From NCBI GenBank assembly GCA_902798825.1, contig CADBYI010000002.1:1-64000 (forward strand): a stretch of 64,000 nt of DNA. Reading direction: 5' to 3'. Below the pieces are notes generated by a model that saw only the letters and a program-made list of their open reading frames with translations, searched no databases and was not told the origin of the DNA. The position numbers were made by a program, and so were the translations under genes. Every line of letters starts with the position of its first letter. The first letter of the stretch is position 1. This DNA is from an uncultured Eubacteriales bacterium. GTDB lineage: Bacteria > Bacillota > Clostridia > Christensenellales > CAG-138. Shown here piece after piece: positions 15,350 to 29,842 of the stretch.

Positions 15350-16855
15350 ATGGCGTATTATTTCAACGAACCGTCCCACACCTTCTCTGAATACCTGCTG
15401 GTTCCCGGCTATTCCTCCTCCGCCTGCACGCCCCAGAACGTGACGCTGGAGACCCCGCTGTGCAAGTTTAAGGTCAACGAAAAACCCGCCCTGTCCATGA
15501 ACATCCCCCTGGTCTCCGCCGTGATGCAATCCGTGTCCGGCGAGAAACTGGCGGCAGCCCTGGCTCGGGAAGGCGGCGTGTCCTTTATCTTCGTGTCCCA
15601 GAGCATCGAAAGCCAGGCCGCCATGGTCCGCGCGGTGAAGAAGTGTAAATCCGGCTTCGTCCGCAGCGACTCCAACGTGACCCCCGATTCCACGTTGGCC
15701 GACGTCATCGCGCTCAAGGAGCGCACGGGCCACTCCACCATCGCCGTCACAAGGGATGGCACCCCCGACGGAAAGCTGGAGGGCATGGTCACCAGCCGGG
15801 ACTATCGGGTGAGCCGCATGGCCTTGGACACCCCCGTCAGGGACTTCATGACTCCCTTCTCCTCCCTGGTCTATGCCTATGAGGGCGTGAGCCTAAAGGA
15901 GGCCAACGATATCATCTGGGAGAACAAGCTCAATACCCTTCCCGTCATTACTAAGGACGGCTGCATGTCCTCCTTTGTGTTCCGCAAAGATTATGACGCC
16001 CACAAGGACAACCCTCTGGAGCTGCTGGACGACCATAAGCGCTATGTGGTGGGCGCGGGCGTCAACACCCGGGATTGTGAGCAGCGCATCCCTGCCCTCA
16101 TCGAGGCCGGGGCGGATATCCTTTGCATCGACTCCTCCGAGGGCTTCACCGAGTGGCAGCAGCGGACCATCGACTTCGTTCGCAGGAACTACGGCGATTC
16201 CGTGAAGATCGGCGCCGGAAACGTGGTGGACGGGGACGGATTCAGATTCCTGGCCGAGGCTGGCGCAGACTTCGTAAAGGTTGGCATCGGCGGCGGCAGC
16301 ATCTGCATCACCCGAGAGACCAAGGGCATCGGCCGGGGCCAGGCCACCGCCGTGCAGGACGTGGCGGCTGCCCGGGACGAGTACCTGAAGAAAACTGGAA
16401 TCTATGTGCCGGTGTGCGCCGACGGCGGCATCGTTCAGGATTATCACATCACCCTTGCCCTTGCCATGGGTGCCGATTTCTGTATGTTGGGTCGATACTT
16501 TGCACGGTGCGATGAGAGCCCCACCAGCAAGGTGCTTATCAACGGCAGCTACATGAAGGAATACTGGGGTGAAGGCAGCGCCAGGGCGCGGAACTGGCAG
16601 CGGTATGACAACGGCGGCGACAAGAAGCTGACCTTCGAGGAGGGCGTGGATTCCTACGTGCCCTATGCCGGCCCCCTGCACAACAATGTGGAGACCACCC
16701 TCCATAAGGTCCGATCCACCATGTGCAACTGCGGCGCCACCACCATTGCGGAGCTGCGTGAAAAGGCTCGCCTGACCCTGGTCTCCCCCGCTTCCATGGT
16801 GGAAGGGGGCGCCCATGACGTGCTCCAGAAGGACAGCCGGTACTTCGCAAACTGA
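15350..16855 (+). CDS. guaB: IMP dehydrogenase
   Basis: The 501-residue enzyme oxidises IMP to XMP, the committed step to guanine nucleotides. The TIM barrel starts with LVPGYSSS and holds [15 protein letters not shown] near residues 47-61. A CBS-domain insert lies near 105-225. The catalytic loop is [18 protein letters not shown] with Cys319, where most IMPDHs have [21 protein letters not shown] near 359-370 binds the phosphate. The variant loop and the N-terminus are those of the longer IMPDH subgroup seen in Clostridia. It has its own promoter, stands alone before tRNA-Ala(CGC), and completes the purine theme of the preceding 12 kb. Confidence 0.93.
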   Translation: MAYYFNEPSHTFSEYLLVPGYSSSACTPQNVTLETPLCKFKVNEKPALSMNIPLVSAVMQSVSGEKLAAALAREGGVSFIFVSQSIESQAAMVRAVKKCKSGFVRSDSNVTPDSTLADVIALKERTGHSTIAVTRDGTPDGKLEGMVTSRDYRVSRMALDTPVRDFMTPFSSLVYAYEGVSLKEANDIIWENKLNTLPVITKDGCMSSFVFRKDYDAHKDNPLELLDDHKRYVVGAGVNTRDCEQRIPALIEAGADILCIDSSEGFTEWQQRTIDFVRRNYGDSVKIGAGNVVDGDGFRFLAEAGADFVKVGIGGGSICITRETKGIGRGQATAVQDVAAARDEYLKKTGIYVPVCADGGIVQDYHITLALAMGADFCMLGRYFARCDESPTSKVLINGSYMKEYWGEGSARARNWQRYDNGGDKKLTFEEGVDSYVPYAGPLHNNVETTLHKVRSTMCNCGATTIAELREKARLTLVSPASMVEGGAHDVLQKDSRYFAN

Positions 16856-16882
16856 CCTATAGGATATTGCCGGAAAAAAAGC

Positions 16883-16910
16883 TTGCTTTTTTCTCTCGAA
16901 TGTGTATAAT
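16883..16910 (+). promoter_or_regulatory. Promoter of tRNA-Ala(CGC)
   Basis: A perfect TATAAT at 16905-16910, with TTGCTT 16 nt before it. The mature tRNA starts 19 nt after the -10 box. An AAAAAAAGC/GCTTTTTT near-palindrome overlaps the -35 and may be the end of the guaB transcript. Confidence 0.6.
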
Positions 16911-16929
16911 ACTTATTGCGTTCATTCGA

Positions 16930-17005
16930 GGGGCATTAGCACAGTTGGTAGCGCGCAACGTTCGCAATGTTGAGGTCAGGGGTTCGAATCCCCTATGCTC
17001 CACCA
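16930..17005 (+). tRNA. tRNA-Ala (anticodon CGC)
   Basis: A 76-nt cloverleaf with encoded CCA, acceptor GGGGCAT/ATGCTCC including G3-U70. Anticodon stem CAACG/TGTTG closes a loop TTCGCAA, giving CGC. The T-arm is AGGGG/CCCCT. The 3' end is copied about 150 nt downstream. Confidence 0.95.
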
Positions 17006-17006
17006 A

Positions 17007-17040
17007 TCAAAATGGACACCCGTTTGGGTGTCTATTTTGA
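17007..17040 (+). terminator. Terminator of tRNA-Ala(CGC)
   Basis: 15-bp stem TCAAAATGGACACCC / GGGTGTCTATTTTGA (one G-U) with loop GTTT, directly after CCA. Confidence 0.8.
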
Positions 17041-17050
17041 TTAACAGGAA

Positions 17051-17153
17051 TACGGGGATTCGAACGGGCGTGGAAGTGAATGAACGTCCGGTGGACGTTC
17101 AGAGCCGCGGCCTGACCGAGGCCGCAGCCGAGAGCGAATCCCCCTATGCTCCA
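17051..17153 (+). repeat. tRNA-tail element behind tRNA-Ala(CGC)
   Basis: It opens with an inverted copy of the T-arm (TACGGGGATTCGAA, 17051-17064). Then come AGTGAA, a 9-bp/3-nt hairpin at 17081-17101 (TGAACGTCC, GGT, GGACGTTCA), GAGCC, and a GCGGCC/GGCCGC hairpin with loop TGACCGA. It ends with a direct, slightly mutated copy of the tRNA 3' end (17134-17153), followed by AATCAA as in the original. A CAATCAA/TTGATTG hairpin near 17152-17177 looks like a decayed copy of the tRNA terminator. Confidence 0.78.
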
Positions 17154-17204
17154 ATCAAGACGGATATCCATTGATTGTCCATTTGAAACACATGAGGATA
17201 AACC

Positions 17205-18044
17205 ATGATGCATCCAGATAAGTGGCGGGAAACCATCGATCCCTTCTCTCTCCCCTACACGTCCTTCTATCCGAAAGAGATACTGGGTTATCCGCACGCT
17301 GGAAATGATGTGTTCCATGCTAAGGGCATCTACGACGGGAAAGAAGTTCGGGCCTACATCAAGGCTGCCAGGCAGAAAGGCGCGGCGATTGAAAACGAAG
17401 TATCCATCCTGTCGCAGCTCCATTCGTCCGTCTATCCCACTGTTATCGATTATGGATTTGACAGAACGCCCTTTTCCGTGACGATGGAGCTGCCGGGGGA
17501 GCGCCTGTCGGTTATTGTTGGCGAAAACGAATCGATGGAATCACTCGCCTATATGGAGGAATACGGCTCAACACTGTCATCAGTCCATCAGCTTGCCCTT
17601 TCTGCCAAGCCTGTCACAGACAGGAGATTTTTCCATGCGCCATCGGATGAACTTCTAAAAAGCTTGAGATTGGAGGAATTCAGTGGCTTTTTTGCCAGTC
17701 CACCCAAAGATTCTGTCCCCTGCTTTTGCCACGGGGACTTCCACTACGCAAACATCCTGTGGAATAAGCATCACATCAGCGGCATCCTGGATTTTGAACT
17801 GTCCGGCATCGGAAACCGAGATTATGATATAGCTTGGGCGATGTTCCGGCGACCAGGGCAGAAATTCATGAAAACGGAAGCGGAACAGGAGGCTTTCCTG
17901 CGAGGCTATCAGCAGATCGCTCCCTGTGACAGGACGGCTGTCAAATACTATATGGCTCAATGCTATGTGTACTTTCTGCAATTCAGTGGAGACGATGTAG
18001 AATATTGTGAGTACATTCGTAACTGGCTAAAAGAACTATTATAG
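17205..18044 (+). CDS. Phosphotransferase of the APH/choline kinase family
   Basis: A 279-residue protein-kinase-like small-molecule phosphotransferase. The catalytic loop CHGDFHYANILW contains His176 and Asp178, and the metal-binding acidic motif is DFELS near residue 196. An N-lobe lysine is plausible in EVRAYIKAAR near residues 47-56. Substrate could be an aminoglycoside, choline, a sugar or another alcohol; no resistance subclass is recognisable. Codon use is less GC-rich than in neighbouring genes, and it sits immediately behind a tRNA and its tail element, which hints at acquisition. A ribosome site is weak (CATGAGGATAA before ATG). It ends before a 190-bp gap. Confidence 0.8.
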   Translation: MMHPDKWRETIDPFSLPYTSFYPKEILGYPHAGNDVFHAKGIYDGKEVRAYIKAARQKGAAIENEVSILSQLHSSVYPTVIDYGFDRTPFSVTMELPGERLSVIVGENESMESLAYMEEYGSTLSSVHQLALSAKPVTDRRFFHAPSDELLKSLRLEEFSGFFASPPKDSVPCFCHGDFHYANILWNKHHISGILDFELSGIGNRDYDIAWAMFRRPGQKFMKTEAEQEAFLRGYQQIAPCDRTAVKYYMAQCYVYFLQFSGDDVEYCEYIRNWLKELL

Positions 18045-18168
18045 AAGCAGCTTATCCTTTCTAGTCAGACGTAACAGACTCATAACTTACATACCGATAG
18101 CTTTTCTCTGGCAGTATACTCTTTTTGAAAACTGCTCGTAATTTCGATATATTTTTGCCTTTTAGGCC

Positions 18169-18199
18169 TTTGACTCTATTGTCAAACGGTCTTTTTTTT
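18169..18199 (+). terminator. Possible terminator after the APH-type gene
   Basis: TTTGAC/GTCAAA stem with loop TCTATT and an eight-to-nine-T run a few bases later. The downstream arm overlaps the -35 box of the next promoter. The stem is short. Confidence 0.4.
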
Positions 18200-18207
18200 G
18201 ATATAGT
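18179..18207 (+). promoter_or_regulatory. Promoter of the DUF4364-pcrA-ligA unit
   Basis: TTGTCA, a 17-nt spacer and TATAGT, each one base from consensus. The start codon follows 26 nt later. Confidence 0.75.
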
Positions 18208-18233
18208 ATGATGGCATAGGGGGATATGTAGGT

Positions 18234-18764
18234 ATGCCTAATTTTCTGGATGGACTTCCCAAGGAAAAAGTTCAGCTTTTATATATCCTGAGCGCTGCCA
18301 AGGCAGAGCTGACGGAGCAGCAGTTCTATCAATGTGCCTTCGAATGCACGGGTATGAACTGGTTCTCCTTTCACGACGTGGTGGGCGATCTGGAGAGCAA
18401 CGGAGATATCGTCTATGAGCGCCGCCCCTTCGGCGCCTGCGCCTATTTGACGGATCAGGGAAAGATGACCCTGGGCATGTTCGAACGGGGTCTCACCTAC
18501 TCCCTGCGGGAAAGGATCGACGAGTATCTAAAGGGCATAGCACCCCAGTTCCGGCAGGAGCGGGAGCTGGTCTCCTCCGATGAACCCCTTCCCGACGGCG
18601 GCATGCTGGTGCGGCTTAAGGCGCTGGAGGGGGAACGGGTGCTGCTGGAGATCGATATGTCCGTGGCCTCCCTGGAGGAATCGCTGACCATTCGCAAGAA
18701 CTGGCAGAAGCAAAGCACCCATTTGTACGATACCATCTATGATACGCTGACCGAGAAAGAGTAA
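18234..18764 (+). CDS. DUF4364 family winged-helix protein
   Basis: A 176-residue cytoplasmic protein. The N-terminal ~75 residues (LLYILSAAKAELTEQQFYQC ... VYERRPFGACAYLTDQGKMT) form a predicted winged-helix domain like PadR/MarR-type readers. The C-terminal half contains LERIDEYL-like helices and a beta-rich stretch. The family is common in Clostridia and is often found beside pcrA, as here, 8 nt upstream. Its target is unknown. A role as a DNA-binding regulator is inference from the fold. AGGGGG lies about 10 nt before the ATG. Confidence 0.82.
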   Translation: MPNFLDGLPKEKVQLLYILSAAKAELTEQQFYQCAFECTGMNWFSFHDVVGDLESNGDIVYERRPFGACAYLTDQGKMTLGMFERGLTYSLRERIDEYLKGIAPQFRQERELVSSDEPLPDGGMLVRLKALEGERVLLEIDMSVASLEESLTIRKNWQKQSTHLYDTIYDTLTEKE

Positions 18765-18772
18765 TAAGCCGT

Positions 18773-23929
<5,157 letters not shown>

Positions 23930-23932
23930 GAC

Positions 23933-23962
23933 TTGCGTTCACCAGACCCCCTATGCTATAAT
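23933..23962 (+). promoter_or_regulatory. Promoter of the yicC-gmk-rpoZ-priA operon
   Basis: TTGCGT, an 18-nt spacer and a perfect TATAAT, with GGGAGG and ATG at 23986 following. Confidence 0.72.
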
Positions 23963-23985
23963 ACGATGATTTTGGGAGGTAGCCT

Positions 23986-24861
23986 ATGTACAGCATGACC
24001 GGATACGGACGGGGCACGGCATCCTTGGATGGCCGCGAACTCACCATCGAGTTGAAAAGCGTCAACAACCGGTTCTTGGACATCGGCATGAAGCTCCCCC
24101 GCCAGCTGTCCTTTTTGGAGGATACCCTGCGCAAGCTACTAAACGACGGGTTGAACCGGGGCCATGTGGACGTATTTGTCAACTATAGGAACCTTCGCAG
24201 CGACGCTAAGACGGTTCGAGTGGACGAAGCGCTGCTGAAAGCATATTTGACCTCCGCCCGGGAGAGCGCCAAAGCCTTGGACCTGGTGGACGATCTGACC
24301 CTGTCTCGGGCGTTGACCCTGCCGGACGTGACCACCATCCTGCCCGCCGATGAGGATCAGCAGGCCCTTCTGGAGCTGGGCCGATCGGTCATGACGGAGG
24401 CCATCACCAACCTGAAGGATATGCGGCGCAAGGAAGGCGAACGGCTGAAGCTGGACCTTTCTGCCCGCATGGACACCATGACCGGCTACGCCCAATCCAT
24501 CGAGCGCCGGGCCCCGGCTGTGGTGGAGGAATACAGAGCCAAACTTACCGCCCGCATCGAGGAGCTGTTGGGCGAGACGGAAGTCGATCGGGCCCGCCTT
24601 GCCACGGAGGTAGCCATCTTCGCGGATCGGGCGGCCATCGACGAGGAGATCGTCCGTTTGAACACCCATCTGATTCACTTTAGAGAGCTGTTGGAGGCTG
24701 ACGAGCCTGTGGGACGGAAGATGGATTTCCTGGTTCAGGAGATGAATCGGGAATGCAACACCATCGGCTCCAAAGCCAACGACGCGGAGCTGACCAGTAT
24801 CGTCCTGCTCTGCAAGGCGGAGATCGAAAAGCTGCGGGAGCAGATACAGAATATCGAATAA
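23986..24861 (+). CDS. yicC: YicC/YloC family endoribonuclease
   Basis: A 291-residue protein of the YicC family, whose members are reported to act as endoribonucleases on small RNAs. MYSMTGYGRG (residues 1-10) and FRELLEADEPVGRKMDFLVQ followed by EMNRECNTIGSKAND near 240-265 are the two conserved ends. A long helical middle joins them. It starts the conserved cluster with gmk and rpoZ. In many Bacillota a small remA/DUF370 gene sits between yicC and gmk, but here only 15 nt separate the two. Confidence 0.93.
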   Translation: MYSMTGYGRGTASLDGRELTIELKSVNNRFLDIGMKLPRQLSFLEDTLRKLLNDGLNRGHVDVFVNYRNLRSDAKTVRVDEALLKAYLTSARESAKALDLVDDLTLSRALTLPDVTTILPADEDQQALLELGRSVMTEAITNLKDMRRKEGERLKLDLSARMDTMTGYAQSIERRAPAVVEEYRAKLTARIEELLGETEVDRARLATEVAIFADRAAIDEEIVRLNTHLIHFRELLEADEPVGRKMDFLVQEMNRECNTIGSKANDAELTSIVLLCKAEIEKLREQIQNIE

Positions 24862-24876
24862 GCGAGGGGGTAGCGC

Positions 24877-25500
24877 ATGAAAGAACAGAGAAATGGTTTG
24901 CTTTTGGTGGTTTCCGGCCCTGCCGGCGTGGGCAAGGGCACGCTGGATAAGGCCCTGATGGAGCGCAACCACAAGATCAAGATGTCCGTATCCGCCACCA
25001 CCCGTGCTCCCCGTCCCGGGGAGATCGAGGGGGTCCACTACTTCTTCAAGACGGAAGAGGAGTTCAAGACCATGGTGGAACGTGGCGAGTTCTTAGAATA
25101 TATGCACGTCTTTGGCAGCAACTACTATGGCACGCCTCGCTCCTTCGTGGAGCAGCAGCTGGCCAACGGATACGACGTCATTCTGGAGATCGACGTGAAC
25201 GGGGCCATGAACGTGAAGCGGTCCTTCCCCGACGCCGTGCTGATCTTCATCACCGCTCCCAGCATGAGTGAAATCAAATCCCGCCTTATCGGCCGAGGCA
25301 CGGAGACCATGGAGCAGGTGGAAAAGCGCTTTGCCACCGCTTTTGAGGAGATCAAGATGATCCCGCATTATGATTACGTGATCGTCAACGACGTGGTGGA
25401 CGTGGCCGTCCACCACATGGAAGCCATCTTGGAAGCGGAGCGGTGCCGCACCGCCCGCAGTGCATTTGTTTCAGAAGCAATCGAGGAAATAGGGAGGTAA
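24877..25500 (+). CDS. gmk: Guanylate kinase
   Basis: The 207-residue kinase phosphorylates GMP to GDP with ATP. The P-loop GPAGVGKGT spans residues 14-22. The GMP-binding segment TTRAPRPGEIEGVHYFF lies near 42-58, and the lid region around GRGTETMEQVEKR near 138-150. The P-loop has Ala-Gly-Val where most have SGVGK; the essential Gly-Lys is kept. A GAGGGGG ribosome site precedes the ATG. Its product joins the guanine nucleotide pool fed by guaB. Confidence 0.95.
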   Translation: MKEQRNGLLLVVSGPAGVGKGTLDKALMERNHKIKMSVSATTRAPRPGEIEGVHYFFKTEEEFKTMVERGEFLEYMHVFGSNYYGTPRSFVEQQLANGYDVILEIDVNGAMNVKRSFPDAVLIFITAPSMSEIKSRLIGRGTETMEQVEKRFATAFEEIKMIPHYDYVIVNDVVDVAVHHMEAILEAERCRTARSAFVSEAIEEIGR

Positions 25501-25506
25501 ACTACT

Positions 25507-25701
25507 ATGATGAATCGTCCACCGGTCAACGAATTGGCTGAAAAAGCCGGTTCCCGCTATCAGTTGGTGACCGCTGTCGCCAATCGGGCCCGTCAACTGC
25601 AGGATGATCCCGACGCCCTGGGGAACAACAAACCCCTGTCCATGGCTGTGGAAGAGATGTATGAGGATAAGCTCATCGTCATCCCCGCCAAGGAGGCATA
25701 A
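25507..25701 (+). CDS. rpoZ: RNA polymerase omega subunit
   Basis: A 64-residue omega subunit that helps assemble RNA polymerase. NRPPVNELAEKAGSRYQLV and then VANRARQLQ match the conserved N-terminal helices, and KPLSMAVEEMYEDKL matches the second conserved block. GGGAGG precedes the ATG. Position between gmk and priA is standard, although the coaBC gene usually found before priA is missing here. Confidence 0.92.
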   Translation: MMNRPPVNELAEKAGSRYQLVTAVANRARQLQDDPDALGNNKPLSMAVEEMYEDKLIVIPAKEA

Positions 25702-25721
25702 GGAAAACTCCCGTTGACATG

Positions 25722-25751
25722 GCCCGCTTCGCACCCAGCTACGAAGCGGGC
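25722..25751 (+). terminator. Hairpin between rpoZ and priA
   Basis: Perfect 10-bp stem GCCCGCTTCG / CGAAGCGGGC with a 10-nt loop, followed by ATTCTTTACTC, which is only a weak T-tract. It may attenuate read-through into priA or protect the rpoZ 3' end. Confidence 0.45.
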
Positions 25752-25791
25752 ATTCTTTACTCATAAAAAAGTACGTGAAAGGAGGGGCAGG

Positions 25792-28011
<2,220 letters not shown>

Positions 28012-28012
28012 G

Positions 28013-29842
28013 ATGAAAAATATCATGGAATCAAAAATCAAAAAACGATCCCCCTGGCGCCTGTTCTTTCGTGTACTGCGCCCCTATTGGGGATATGTGA
28101 TACTGTCAGCTTTGTTCGTTTTGCTGGCCGCCATTTGCGTGTACTTGGCGCCCTTTGTGACCAGCTTCACCTTGGACTACGTGATACGGGATGTGGACCC
28201 CCATATACCGGCGCCCATCTTCAACCTGGTGAAGCGCCTGGGCGGGCGGGAATACTTCGTGGAGCATCTGATCCTCTGTGGGGCAGTGTATCTGGCCTTC
28301 ACAGTTTTGAATGGCCTCTTCACCTACCTTCGCCGCCGGTCCACGGCCTATGCTGCCGAGGGCATGGCCAAGACCCTTCGGGATGCCCTTTATGAGCACA
28401 TCAACGCCGTGCCGTACGACTATCACAAGCACGTGTCCACCGGCGATTTGGTCCAGCGATGCACCTCCGACGTGGAGACGGTGCGCCGGTTCCTTAGCGT
28501 ACAGATGATGGACATCCTGCGCACGGCGGTCATGTTCGTGACCGCGCTGGTGATCCTGCTGCGCATCCACGTGCCCATGGCCCTCATCTCCATGGTCACC
28601 CTCCCCCTGCTCACCGTATCCTCCTTCGTCTACTTCCGCTACGTGCAGAGATACTTCAAGGATGCGGACGAGGCGGAGGGTCAGCTGTCCGCGGCCCTGC
28701 AGGAGGATCTGACCGGGGTGCGCATCGTTCGTGCGTTCGGCCAGGAGCGGGCGGAATACGAGAAGCTGACCCGGCTGAACGCCAAAACCAGGGACACCAA
28801 CATCCGCCTGAACAAGCTGCTGGGCTTCTATTGGGGGCTGTCCGACGCCGTGGGCTTCTCCCAGATCGGCATTTCTCTGGCGGCGGGCATCTACTTCTGC
28901 GCCAAGGGCACCATGACGCTGGGGCTCGTCACCCTCTTCTCCACCTATACCTCCATGCTCACCTGGCCCGTGCGGCAGCTGGGACGGATCCTGGCTGACA
29001 TGGGCAAGGCTTCCATCTCCCTGCAGCGTCTGACTGAAATCATGGATGCCCAGCCGGAGCAGGAGCCGGGCAAGGCGTTGACGGTGGACATGAGCGGAGA
29101 TATCTGCTTCGATCACGTGTGCTTTGGCTACGATGCCCCGGACGACGTATTGAAGGATATCACCTTTTCCGTAAAGCCCGGGGAAACGGTGGCCATCCTT
29201 GGCGCCACAGGCTCGGGCAAGAGCAGCCTGGTGCAGCTGCTGCAGCGGCTCTATACCTGCACCAGGGGCAGCATCACCATCGGCGGTGTGAACATCAACG
29301 ACATCGACCATGCCTGCCTGCGCAAAAACATCGGCATCGTGCTGCAAGAGCCCTTCCTCTACTCCCGCACCATCCGGGAGAACATCCGCATCGTGAATCC
29401 CTCCGCGTCCGACGCTGAGGTGGAGCAGGCGGCCCGCATCGCCGCCATTCACGACGTGATCATGGGCTTTGAAAAGGGATATGACACCATTGTGGGTGAG
29501 CGGGGCGTGACCCTGTCCGGCGGCCAGCTCCAGCGGGTGGCCATCGCCCGGACCCTGATGCAAAAGGCCCCCATCCTCATCTTCGACGACTCGATGAGCG
29601 CCGTGGATACGGAGACGGACGCCAAGATACGGGACGCCCTCTATGGCATGAAGCGGGACGGGATACTATTCATCATCTCCCACCGCATCACCACGCTCTG
29701 CGAGGCGGACAAGATACTGGTGCTGGAGGGCGGCCGTCTGGTGGACATGGGCACCCACGAGGAACTGATCCAAAAACCGGGCATGTATCGGCGCATCGCC
29801 GAGATACAGGATGCTTTGCCGAAGGGAGGTGACGCAGCGTGA
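28013..29842 (+). CDS. ABC exporter, half-transporter with degenerate Walker B
   Basis: A 609-residue fused permease-ATPase of the multidrug/lipid exporter type. About six transmembrane helices lie in residues 25-300. The nucleotide domain has GATGSGKSSLV (Walker A, near 397), a canonical LSGGQ signature near 502, and Walker B ILIFDDS near 521-527, in which the catalytic Glu is replaced by Asp. With the next gene it should form a heterodimer. A ribosome site is poor; the ATG lies 1 nt after the priA stop, suggesting read-through from the priA operon. Substrate is unknown. Confidence 0.92.
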   Translation: MKNIMESKIKKRSPWRLFFRVLRPYWGYVILSALFVLLAAICVYLAPFVTSFTLDYVIRDVDPHIPAPIFNLVKRLGGREYFVEHLILCGAVYLAFTVLNGLFTYLRRRSTAYAAEGMAKTLRDALYEHINAVPYDYHKHVSTGDLVQRCTSDVETVRRFLSVQMMDILRTAVMFVTALVILLRIHVPMALISMVTLPLLTVSSFVYFRYVQRYFKDADEAEGQLSAALQEDLTGVRIVRAFGQERAEYEKLTRLNAKTRDTNIRLNKLLGFYWGLSDAVGFSQIGISLAAGIYFCAKGTMTLGLVTLFSTYTSMLTWPVRQLGRILADMGKASISLQRLTEIMDAQPEQEPGKALTVDMSGDICFDHVCFGYDAPDDVLKDITFSVKPGETVAILGATGSGKSSLVQLLQRLYTCTRGSITIGGVNINDIDHACLRKNIGIVLQEPFLYSRTIRENIRIVNPSASDAEVEQAARIAAIHDVIMGFEKGYDTIVGERGVTLSGGQLQRVAIARTLMQKAPILIFDDSMSAVDTETDAKIRDALYGMKRDGILFIISHRITTLCEADKILVLEGGRLVDMGTHEELIQKPGMYRRIAEIQDALPKGGDAA

